A stretch of 64,000 nt of DNA. Origin: Tomocerus qinae. Taxonomy: Eukaryota; Arthropoda; Collembola; Entomobryomorpha; Tomoceridae. A program made the position numbers and the translations under genes. The notes under the pieces were generated by a model. It worked only from the letters and a program-made list of their open reading frames with translations. It did no database searches and was not told the DNA's origin. The DNA is taken from positions 29,595,930 to 29,659,929 of the forward strand of contig CM034549.1 in NCBI GenBank assembly GCA_020055645.1, in the 5' to 3' direction. Positions within the stretch are counted from its first letter, which is position 1. Each line of letters begins with the position of its first letter. Shown here piece by piece: positions 30,301-41,400 of this stretch.

Positions 30301-33300
30301 TTCTCCTCCAGGGTACTTTGGCCCCGCTTCCTTGTACTCAAAATACACTGCAGACATTGTCGGTCTACTTTCCTCCATAAGTATCTGCATTTTTCTGAAT
30401 GACTGCCTACTTGCAATCCAAAATCACACACCGCTTCCACTTCACTAACGGATTTAATCCATATTCCATACCTCTGTACAAGGCAAGTAGGAAACAGTGT
30501 CAAATAATTCACTGCTTCACACACTATGTACTAACACATTTCACTGAAAAATTCTCCAAGTCAGAAATCATGCTTCCAATTCAACCAGAAACAATAAATG
30601 TACATCTAAGTGGGATTTTTTGTTAAATAAACAATGAATACACGTTTGTTTATACAGATGTTAAAAATGGATAGAATTTTAGATCAGAGGCTGAACAGAT
30701 TTTTTTTATCTAAAGAGACTGTTCTTTATGACCTGAACCGTGAACATGTGCCTTTTAACCTGACCATTCGACTTTATTTATTGTCGTACCTGGTAATACT
30801 GGCTGATGGTAGAGAAAAGAATCATCTTCGTATTTTAATGTGGGTTCATGTCGCTGTAGATTCTTATCTGTTTCTAAAATGAGACTCGAGTAAGTCTTCT
30901 TGACATGCAAGTACCATTCAAAAATATTCTAGGCCAAAATGAAGATAATGTGTTTTTGCAGAATAGATAAGTGTATCCACTGATAAAATGCATTCTGCTA
31001 ACATCTTTACGCAGACGAGTGTTAACACAGTTGCACTGAGCTACGTGAGTGAGTGTATAAAGTAAATATACTCGTCTTGTCAAATTAAGTAGATTGCTTT
31101 GCATTGCTTATCTAGCTCTCGTTCCATCTCCTCTTTTCCCACGAGAAGTCATAAAGTATGAAAGACATGGCGAATCTGTGACAGGAAGTATGAGCAGTCT
31201 TTAGAAAGTAAAGAAATGTGATACAGAGAAGCAGTCTGTGCATACACATATTACGTACCAGAATGCTTGTTTGATTAACTGGTTTCACTACTCCGTCGTC
31301 AGCAATAGAAATTTTCCACAACAAACGACGTTTTCTTTGGATTCCTTTTCTTCGGCGCAAATACTCGAGTTGAACGCATATGGATGTCTTAAAATAAATG
31401 TCTTCGTATGATAGTGATATACATACGTACACTTATGGTAGACATCACAATCAAGGTAAACCTACTTCAACCTTTTCTCCAATCTAACATTCGTTCTCTC
31501 AGCTTTGGAATTACTTTTTGGCTATCTAATCTCAAGTTCGTTTCATTCACTTTCTTCCTACTCCATCCAGGGTGTAGAAAGAGTGCTATATGTTACTACT
31601 TAAAAGTGAACACTACTTATAACACAATTTCCTATAGTTAAAGATTAATCTTCGTATGATCCTAGACAGATACATACGTAATACACCATATTATTATTTA
31701 CAAACTACCTATGACAAACTGTTTTAAGTAAATGTAAGCTTTCTAGGAAAACGCGACATTGGCTGAACGTAGAAGACGGATCGATAGATTTGAAATTGAC
31801 TCAATGTTGATGCATCCATTAGGGAAACCTGGGAAATCTAAAAGGAAACTTAAACTCACAAAGAGTAAGGCTAAGAATTAAGTGAGTACAGAAAATCATA
31901 ACATTACACTGTGTAGTACTACAGACTGAGCTAGGCTGAACAGATGTTAAGTTGAAGAGCCTTGCCTGGATATTATAGTAAATCTAGATTAGAAAACGTG
32001 CAAAGAGTTGAAAGTAGGTACTAACCATGTCGCATATCATGTCCAGAGATGAGTAGGAAAATGCTAACATGTGCTACTCATAATATTTGGGTTGAGTACT
32101 ACATATTAGTAAAAAGGCAGCTTATAGAAGGCGTAAACACTGTAGTAGCAGTACTTCCGTTCCTGAAGGCTTATCCCGGTGTCTCTATAGGTATACTTAA
32201 GTGTAGTAAATAGGTATATAGTCAGTTTATTAATGTGTTAGTTTAAGCCCCATGCTGGGGACTATCCCATATTTTACTCTGCATGTATCTCCGCGTTATT
32301 TTTAGAATTATATGCAGAGCTTTTCTGCGTCTAGATTTTTGATTCTCCATTTCATAAATTGAATTTCGGGCAAAGTGGGTAAACGGGCTCTTCTTCCCAA
32401 ACTGATAGGCGGGATGATGATGGTAACCAAACTCGTGTTCAAGGTTTGTTACACTTTTGCATCTCTTCTCATGTACATTACGTTGTGTACACAAGTGTGG
32501 ACCTGGCCAACATTCTGTCTTCTCTGCTATAACCAAGAAATGGAGAAAAGCCTTTTAGCCATTCACATCCTACTACTCAGTTTACTTTAGCCAACTCAGC
32601 GTTTTGTCGCCCTGAATACCCTGCTCCTCGTCTAATTCTTAGCAGTAAATTGCGATGTGTACAAGTTAGGACACACTTCATTGAGTGCAATGCCTTTCCT
32701 TATAATAATACCTTCATTATATAATGCAATAGGTGCATATGCATGTAGACACTCCTATACATTTGTACTTGTCCGTCGGAGTCACATATTCACATCTGGT
32801 GCCCTGACTTGGCGTTATCGACTACACTTGCGGCTTTCTTTCCCTCACTTTCTCTCTTCCTTTTCCCCTTTCCATCTCTGCTTTCTTCTGGACTTCATGC
32901 TGCTTTCCCTCACATTCGGATTTCCTCTGTTATTTTCTTGAGACTTGTACTTGTCTCCTTTGCTTTCGTCCCCTCTCGTCTCGTGTCAAGGGAAACTTAA
33001 GGATAAACTTTTACCACAAATGTCATAGCATGCACAGCTGACATAACCAACCAATCTAACCTTACGTCATCATGGACTCACTGCAAACACTCTATTCCCA
33101 TGCCGTATGTTTATTTGTATTAAAACACACTTGCGATTTACAATTGCTCCAGTCTCCATTCTTCTAAGCACTTTGTTAGAATACCTAGAACCACACAACG
33201 AGACCAAAGTTGGGTTTGTTGCGTTAAACCTTTATTTTTGACATAGTTTACTTATTTTTCATGGTAAGCAGAAGCACACGTAATGCACAAATAAATGTTG

Positions 33301-33840
33301 TTATTCGCACCAAATCAAAGACTGGAAGAGAGCTATTTGCTTTGGACATTGCCTTTGAAGTAAAGCAAATGCAAAATATTTCTTCAAAGTCTGGTAGTCA
33401 AATATTGATGCTGAAGGTTCTTTCACCATCGCAATTGTCGGTTGTGCATGCATAATTGGCACAAAGAGTAACGTTGGCATCCACCATTATACATTGGTTG
33501 GTTGTTAATTTGCCAATAGGCTTCTCGATATTTTAACATCTACCTAAACCCCGAAGTAAATACTGAGTGCTTTTTCAGAAATTGCTGATTAGAAACTAAA
33601 TTAGGTATGTCGATACATTTTGTGCAACTAATTAAAACGATAGCATTATGGTTTCATTCACCTACTGCAGATATTTACCATAAGGAGCAGATTTGATAGT
33701 TTGTAGTTTAATAGTGTCCTGTAGTCTGGAGTTCCCAAGTACTTAAAATTCATCTACCTCGTTAGTAAGAGGCATTTGTCAAAAGTTAACAAATTTTGAA
33801 TAATTGTGTTAAAACCTTTAAAATGATTATATTAGCTTAG

Positions 33841-34302
33841 GTAAAGTGCGCTGCAACGTTGCTAAAGTGGACGTTTCTGTTGACTTGAATTTATAGAGAC
33901 GGTGGCCTATTTGAATTAAGGAAAGTTGAAAAGAAAGTTGCATTAAGAGTGACGGGAGGAAAAGAAGATTGAAGTTGAGCTACAGCAGAGTGAAGTTAGC
34001 GACGCGGAAGATACGGGAAAAGCCAAGTCAAGTCTGGTGATAAAAGGAAGTGACTAGGTCTACTCCTTCTGTCACCAGTCACAAGACAAAACACTGAAAA
34101 GGCGAAAGGAAGAGAGTTCCTACTTACAAGACGTTACTGTGTTTTGAAGGACACGGAAGACATTGCAAATTCGGTGACTGGAGATATCTGCCTGTCTGTA
34201 CGCATCTGACTGAGTTGAGGACTGAAGACTCCACGCCGAGGGAGCCTGTAAAGAGCTAAAAAGCCAAAGTTGCAAAGTCGTTTCATATTAAGTGGTGTTA
34301 TC
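33841..34302 (+). promoter_or_regulatory. Probable 5' UTR/promoter region of the PKI gene
   Basis: This purine-rich, less A+T-rich stretch runs directly into the PKI start codon at 34303. An in-frame TAA at 34249-34251 with no ATG between it and 34303 supports the chosen start. A pyrimidine-poor acceptor-like TACTTACAAG near 34130 might mark a 5' UTR intron, but it is weak. I could not place a TATA box or transcription start with confidence. Confidence 0.4.
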
Positions 34303-37300
34303 ATGGGAGAGCCAGGGTCGGGTTCTGAAGCGGGAAGCAGTGGCGGTGCTACTGACAACGACCACACTCTTGATCCTGCTGTGGTCGCTTCAATGACAGC
34401 AGATGAATTAAAAAAGTTTATCGATACTGGGAGGACAGGGAGAAGAAATGCTCTTCCAGATGTAAGCCAACCTGACGCTGCGTCTACCTCCACAGCCGGC
34501 GTGGCTGAAGCCATGGAGTCCCTCTCTGTGCAAACTGGTATGTCGCTTTTACATCTTTATGGTACCCATATGCTTCACTTTGTCCTCAAAAATTATTCCT
34601 GCTCCCTGACAAATTACTTCAGGGCTTTCCTTCCCTCTTATCTCATTTTTATGCTCTTTTAGAAATAACTACACTACTACACAGTACCATCCTACCAATT
34701 CTCACTTTATAATTCCTAACACAAACAGCAGGAAATTCATGACACACTACACTCGGTTCATAAACAGTGACATAAGTACTTTCTTCGGAAAGGTATTTAG
34801 CATTCACTTCCACGATAATATATATAATTTGAATTTTGGTAATGTACAAGTGGGCATACCATGAATTTCAACATTTTCGAATTCCAGTTCGCCATGGGTG
34901 GCAAGAAAATTAATTGTCTGCGAGATACAGTTTAGTTATTTCATAAAAATCATTCTACATAAAGTCGGATAAATTCCGATAAATTCAGAAAAAGCCTGTT
35001 AAAATAGGATAATTCATCTTAGACCAAATTAGACGAACTTCGACCAATTAATTTAGACGAACTTAGACCAATTAATTTAGACGAACTTAGACCAATTAAT
35101 TTAGACGAACTTAGACCCATTAATTTAGACGAACGTAGACCAATTTAGACGAACGTAGGCCAATTTAGACGAACTTATAGATTAGATTGCAGCAAATGGT
35201 GCCGCATAAGTTAGAGTCCCACGACACATCTATATCTCGGACAAGATCCCCCAATGTTTCATTGGATCTTTACCGGACATGACCTGGAGGATCACGTTCC
35301 CCCTCGTCAATAAGTTTCCACCGAATTTTGAAAACGAAAGGTGAAAATTGTACTTGCACCAATTTTCCAAACAAGCAAGCATTTTTTCTCGTTTTCTATT
35401 CACCCTCAATTTGTGCAAATATTTGCAATGTACGTTTTATAGTGCGTACACAGTCCTCAGGCTTTGGTATTGTGTTTGTGTATCATATTATTATTGTTAG
35501 CGCTTGGTACCATACAAATTATAGTCGAATGAATTAAACTGAAATTATTAATTAGGTAGGGGGTATAGGAAACAATAAGAAGCCAAACAAAAAGTAGTAA
35601 CGATGTTAGGGTCTCCTTCGTAATATTTCAGGTCTTCACTGCTCAAGGTCTATAGTTCGTTGTAGGAAACTATTTAACAGAAAGCTGGAAGGAAAGGAGA
35701 GTAGGAAGAAAGGATAAAGTGGTACATAAAAGATGCAGTAGCGTATTACCCATGTCTAACTAGAGTATTGCCCAATGGTTAATGTACTAGTGCTATGTAC
35801 ATACCTTGTTTCTACAATATGCCATCATAGCCAGTCGGGTACACATTAAGGAAACGTTGTTGTCTCTTGTAATGTAGCTTTCACTGAAAAAACTTTCTTT
35901 GATGTAGGAGTTCTTATTTAGACAGACTATAAATAGTTTATAGTTGTTTACTTACAACGTTACAACTTATGAAACCTCTTGTGTAAGGTAGGTAGGTGTA
36001 TACTTCTTTGTAAAGTAAAAAGTAGTCCCACTTTCTCTTTGTATAAATATATACATGCAATAATATTAATACTATACGTATAGAAGTATTCTACATCTAA
36101 CTCCCAGTTCTAAAATAAAGATTAGCTTAAGTCAGACTGACAACTAAACTAAACTATTGATGTAATGCAATTTACTTCTGCGTAAAACTATTACTGGCAT
36201 CGTCTCCTCTAGTTTTCCAATAATGTGTGTAACTAAAGTACGGGGTTTCATTTGCTTGGGCTTTGCCAGAAAACTACCAAGCGTAAATAGCCAGTCTAAC
36301 TGGTAGTTTCACTTTTATGATATAAAATCCTGTTACTTAGCTTCAATGTTGACTTGGCTGGCTTCAGTACGATTACGTTAGGGATATAACAATTATTTGT
36401 TCCCAGTAGCATTTATTCCCTTTTACAATAATTCTATTTTCTCTGTGTGAAATGAAATCCTGCACGCTTGTTTGCCTCATTTTCATCTCTCGGCGAGCTA
36501 AAAGGGATGTTTAATCTAAAATGTAAGGTTGAAATCTATTCTCTTTTGCCCCAGCACAATTAGTTCCTCTTGTAAATAAGTAACTTGGCGGGTATCAGTT
36601 TCACTGCCAATTCAAGCAACACAGAGATGATCCTATGTAAACAATAAACTATTCCCATTTATCTCTATGATATCATGAAGTTGGATGGTTTATTAAGAAG
36701 TATATAAGCTAATTATATGCAATGAATCTATTTATACCTTATACGTGTCTGTTTAACTACATTATTCTAACGGATTTTGTTTATTTTATTTCACTGGGTG
36801 GTCCGTCCTCGTTTGATGTTGCTTGGACTTGACGCAATGCTGTTTTCTGATGTGACTGGATCCGAAGGTTCTAGTTGTTCTTCCGAAGAGAAAAAGGAAG
36901 GGGATTCTTGATCATCAGCAACGTGAATTTGTACAGTAAGTACAGCACTGATGTGAGGGACGCGGGGATTCTGTGATGGTCTGGTAGTTTGGTTTGGTTG
37001 GTAGTAGATTCAATAGATTTCAGTTCCGAAGCTAAGAGTATAGCTACGTACACCTTAGGGACATATATTACACATATACGATTACCTACAGTACCTAATA
37101 TCACCACAATCCCACTTTGATCTCCATATGAGCCACAATACCTATATCTATTCTATAAACCTCGTTCACTAATTTAGAGAACCTTTTAGATGACATGGCC
37201 GGTCTATGTCATAATTTAAATTACCATCCTACTATCTACTCTAAAATATTAATAGTTAGTCATATTGTAAGTATTTACTAGCTATTTTACATTTTAACTA

Positions 37301-40300
37301 GTATAAAGTTTCATTGTGGGGTACAGCCAGTATAGTAACTTATTCCCATGAAATCCTAGCAATAGGTATATAGTGTAGCCAGATAACAAAGCGTACATGA
37401 GCCATGAGCCCTTCAAAGCGTTCACATTGTGAACAGGAATTGTTCCATAACTTATGCAAGTACAAAGACATATTATTATTACCACTAATTTATACTACTG
37501 ATAAAGAGATTGTGCAAAAGTGAAAATCGCAGGGGAATGTGCAGCCAATTAAAACTTTTTCGCATTCTACACTCGCTTCCTACAGTTACACACGTCAACA
37601 TTAAAGCACAACAATTTATTCATTCTCATTCACTTGTACATATTTTGTAGTAATTAACAGTGACATGAAATAGACGCATGTTCAATTAATATTATGTTCA
37701 AAGAGATGTTATGTCAGTTATGTGCAACCAGTCGTTCACAGTTACACTATTGATGATTTAATTTACAGTATATACCACTGATACATCCTTTACTAATTAG
37801 CCCCAATCGGAAATTGCTTTCTCCATCAGCCAAAGTTGTAAGATATTTAATTACAATTAGAAAATAATTAGAGAAAAATATGATATTGCTATTTAAGCGT
37901 TAGTAGTTCCATTTAATAAATGAAAGGAATCATTAATGAGATCGACAGTTGTATTAGCGTGTACTTTACTACCACTACTACCACCATCCACCGAACCAGC
38001 CATCTTGATCGTTGTGTTGAATTGATTTTGAGTAAGGGACCAAGTGCATTGTGGTAACACACTGCACTGTATAATTAAACTACAGAACAGAAACTGCAGA
38101 TACATCTACCTACTAGGCAACTTCTTTCTAACAAATTCTACGTATCAAATAACTAGAGGGGAAGAAATTGGAAAATCAAGCCAAACAATTAGAGTTAAAC
38201 GTAAAACACATAGAACAGAATCGGTGAACATGTAGGAGATATCTATCTCCCTTTGTCAAGGTTTGTGGTCTGCTCGACTTGGTCATGTCATGTCTATTCT
38301 GCTGGATTGAATCAGACTGGCCTGACAAACAAGCAAAATATGGATGAATATTAGAAGCCCTTTATGCATGATGACACGTGCTACATCATTGTAGCCATAT
38401 TTACCTACCGTCATTGAGATCTAATGGGATGTGAAGTGATGCGAGCTTATGAAATTACGAAACCAAACGGCAATCGGCAACATTCAACTTACTTTTGTCT
38501 ACTCGAGACGGTCAAGCATTTAATTTATCCAAGGTGAGCGAATCAGTACTTATAATACATTATTATCGACTATGCCCAATTAGTCACCATATAATGTAAA
38601 AATTACATTTTTTTTGCAACCGTAGTGTTAGGTTAAAACTTGCTTGTGTAATCGTTTTGTTAATTTCGGCTTACAGAATGCTAGCAATGTGAATGAAAGG
38701 AAATTGCAAACTTGGTTTACTGTTAAGCTATTTGGGTAGATCCACGAGTGGAATTTTGATGAAGGAACTATTTCAAATGATCTTAGTCTCAAAGTATCTG
38801 TATCCCAAGTAGTGGATGTTTTGTTTATAGTAGGATGGGAATGTTAACATAAATGAGTAGCAGTACTTACATGATAGCCTTTATGTAAACATGGGTGTCA
38901 TAAATAGATACATTAGTTAGGGAAACATTCAATCAGAGTCTTTCAAAGACAGTGTTCGAGATGAAGTAAAGAGAACGGAGAGAAAGCCAAAGGAAGCAAT
39001 CAACTAACACCATCTCACTTAGACACTTTCCTTTATTTTGTTCAGACTGCTGTTTCCTGTGGGATGAGAGAATCTCTTTCTTCCTCTAAACGTATATTTA
39101 GCGGTATAGAAAGTATAGAGACGTATAAGTGGCTATGTTCAACCGTGTTGTAGTTAAGTAGATAGACTGAAACTAATAGCAATCGGGTAGGTTGAGATTG
39201 AATTGACTTTCGAACAAAAGAGAAATAACAAGGAAGATGTAATAGATAAGATAAAGACAGTCCTTTGTTAGTACATCGTAAATAGGAGGTAATACCTCAT
39301 TGGAAATTTTGTGGAAATCTAGTATTGTTAAGGACATTAATTTACGAGGATTTCTTGGTTTTATCAGAAAAAGTATTTCCCTTTTCGCATTGGTACCTTT
39401 TAGTTCTCGTCTCAATAATTCAACGTGTCAAAGAGGCGCTATTGTGAGAAGGAAGAATGTTGGTCGTGGTCCAAAAAGTAATTTATTACTGGAGCGAAAC
39501 GAAAATATGGAATAATTTCTTTCTCGGGGTGCCTAATGGAGCATTGATGTTATGTCTAGTTACCTCGTTTAGGAAGAGTGGAGTGAATCTGAGGAGTACA
39601 AAGGAAGTATTCAAGATAGCGAAGGTAGATTACGTAGTTTGGGTGAATTCGGTGTCTAAAAGCGATGGAGAAAGTACGTATGGAATAGACACAGCCCTCT
39701 TTCATGTCTGTTTTCAATTTCAACTGCGTGGTCTGGTCTCTTGGTTTGTGTCTCTCGTAAAACAGTCGGACTCCTTCATTTCTTACTGGCAACCGCAAGG
39801 AACGGACGAGAAGACTGTCAGCTCTGTAATGTAATTCTACAGAGCAGAGAAGAGAACAGTTCGCTTCAATTGAGTCTCAATTTCAGTCAAGTCTGACAAG
39901 ACAGCCACGTACAATACACAAGTAGCCTAAGAGCCAACGAATAGAAGTAAACATTTGCAATTGAATTGTTGCCAATTTTTTGTCGCTCTGCTTTAGAGAA
40001 TACTCCACTGGCCAGGAGAAAATAGACGAGTAATGCTTACAAGAAAGGATTTCATTAGTATTGATTTTTTCGCCCCAGTACCTTTCTGTACTGTCCAAAC
40101 TGGCCAGACCAACCCATTTTAGCTAACCATTCCTACATTTTATTGCATATCAGTTACTTATTAGAGTAATAAAATTTTCTGCGAACTGTATACTGTGTAT
40201 GCCGTTCCATTCTCAAAGCTTTCACGTATGTATATGCTACACTAAGTTCATCGTTTATTTATACTCTCCTTTTGGTTTATTGCTGCGACATAGATAGCTA

Positions 40301-41400
40301 TAAGCCATGTCTTTTACTTATAGTACAGACTGATGTCATACGGACATATAGTAAGTAATGCACTTTAAAATAGTAGTTAACTTCCGCTTCATGACCTTTT
40401 TTATTGTAAAAATACCCATCTCCAGAATTTATTGTTTGTAATTTGTGACATCGTTAATATTGTAGTCAATATCAAACACTCTTTACAGTAATCGCACAAG
40501 TTTCATAATATGTCTCTTATATACATTCACATGCACACAACATTTTTAAACAACTAGAGGAATCTTTTGTATAATGATACAAATGGAACTACATACAGAG
40601 GAGGTAGTATAATATATATTAACTGTTGAAATAGTAGATACATATCATAAATTATGTTCTGCACAAGAGGGCTTTGTGTATAGGAAGGATTTGTCACTTA
40701 ATATATCACAGATAAGTTAATTGTTTACAATACTTCGTCTAGGGTAATATCATCAAAATGGTCGGGTGAAAGTGAAGACAAAGCCTTGTTTGTCAAAATA
40801 GAAACCATTTCTCCAACTTGAGCACCGATTTGGGGTTTTACTTCGTTAAATATTTCCTTCGAATTCTCGTTAAGAAAGTTATTGATTACAGGACCTGTGG
40901 GAGAAGAAAACCAAATAAATTACTTTGTACTTTCTTGCATACATACGCTAGGACACTAGGATTTGTATCTTCAACGTGTTCACCATATCTTCATTTGGAA
41001 ACATAACTTTTCTAATTTACACATTCTAGCTATATGTCAAGAAAACTCTGCTCCTGAGAATTTGTTTATTGCTAAGAAGAAAAACGTCTATTTTCAAAAA
41101 CCCAGAAAAATTCACTAGTGCTGGAACAGTTTCCTGAGTTATAGCCGAAAGGCTAGCATTCTGTAACTAGAAACCGTCATAGCTGATGCATATGTAATCT
41201 AGCATGAAATTGAATTGAATCCCTATATTTATATTGAAAGATCTTGCCTTTACCAAAAAGCGAAAGATTTTGCAACTTAATCGTAAGGCTCAAAATATGA
41301 TACAGTAGAATTTTTAATAAAAATGTAATGTATATTATTTTTTACAGGTTCATCTTCATTAGCGGAAGAAATGAGTGAAAAGAAAGTACTGAAAATCTAA
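34303..41400 (+). CDS. PKI: cAMP-dependent protein kinase inhibitor (PKI), two coding exons
   Basis: Exons are 34303-34537 and, proposed, 41348-41400 (95 residues). PKI proteins bind the PKA catalytic subunit as a pseudosubstrate and help export it from the nucleus. Exon 1 contains F39-I40-D-T-G-R44-T-G-R47-R48-N49-A50-L51, matching the spacing of the vertebrate inhibitory core (Phe10, Arg15, Arg18-Arg19, Asn20, Ala21, Ile22). V67, M71, L74 and V76 reproduce the spacing of the vertebrate leucine-rich export signal. An upstream in-frame TAA supports the start. Exon 1 ends ACTG|GTATGT in phase 1; after a 6.8-kb intron a good acceptor (TTTTTTACAG) opens in matching phase into SSSLAEEMSEKKVLKI and a stop. 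The core call is strong. The terminal exon rests on phase and splice sites only, and another 3' exon is possible. The proposed last exon lies antisense within a takeout intron. Confidence 0.8.
35018..35180. repeat. Minisatellite with 24-nt and 20-nt units, about seven copies
   Basis: The core TTAGACGAAC recurs at 35029, 35053, 35077, 35101, 35125, 35145 and 35165. Spacing is 24, 24, 24, 24, 20 and 20. The 24-nt unit is close to TTAGACGAACTTAGACCAAT plus TAAT; the 20-nt units lack a four-base TTAA-type segment. Units differ by single changes such as CTTAGAC/CGTAGAC and CCAAT/CCCAT. The array lies inside the inferred PKI intron. Confidence 0.95.
40400..40405 (-). terminator. Candidate poly(A) signal for the takeout gene
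   Basis: TTTATT on the plus strand reads AATAAA on the minus strand, about 320 nt past the takeout stop codon. It is the first perfect hexamer after the stop that I can find. Confidence 0.5.

Larger units (their letters stand above)
819..33840. other. Gene desert of about 33 kb
   Basis: No open frame in this stretch is both longer than about 110 codons and recognisable, and none shows paired splice signals with family motifs. It holds small structures only: an imperfect 71-nt-period direct repeat (3066-3183), a cluster of TTCGG motifs (6226-6315), a CpG-richer block with a strong donor-like site (7740-8050), a (TACA)n microsatellite (20013-20030) and a short perfect inverted repeat (24370-24397). 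I see no transposase, reverse transcriptase, LTR pair or tRNA. It may be intergenic or a very long intron carrying regulatory DNA; the sequence does not decide. Confidence 0.5.
34538..41347 (+). other. PKI intron, containing the takeout 3' exon on the other strand
   Basis: This is the long intron inferred between the two PKI coding exons. It contains the 24/20-nt tandem array at 35029-35180. On the minus strand it contains the last takeout coding exon (40725-40894). Frames such as 39457-39834 (plus) have no recognisable motif. A 36-codon minus-strand frame at 37893-38003 has a good start context but no other support. Otherwise I see nothing in it. Confidence 0.5.

Noticed and set aside
31112-31432. 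106-codon minus-strand frame with an RRRK-type stretch
   Set aside because: No domain, no signal peptide and no partner exon; probably chance.
32243-32536. 97-codon minus-strand frame with several dibasic sites
   Set aside because: I considered a neuropeptide precursor, but there is no signal peptide and no Gly-Lys-Arg amidation site.
34134-34514. 126-codon minus-strand frame
   Set aside because: It is the antisense shadow of the PKI first exon, whose plus-strand frame carries the inhibitory core.
39457-39834. 125-codon plus-strand frame, among the longest in the window
   Set aside because: No recognisable motif, no flanking splice logic, an overlapping antisense frame, and it lies in the PKI intron. 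I treat it as chance.
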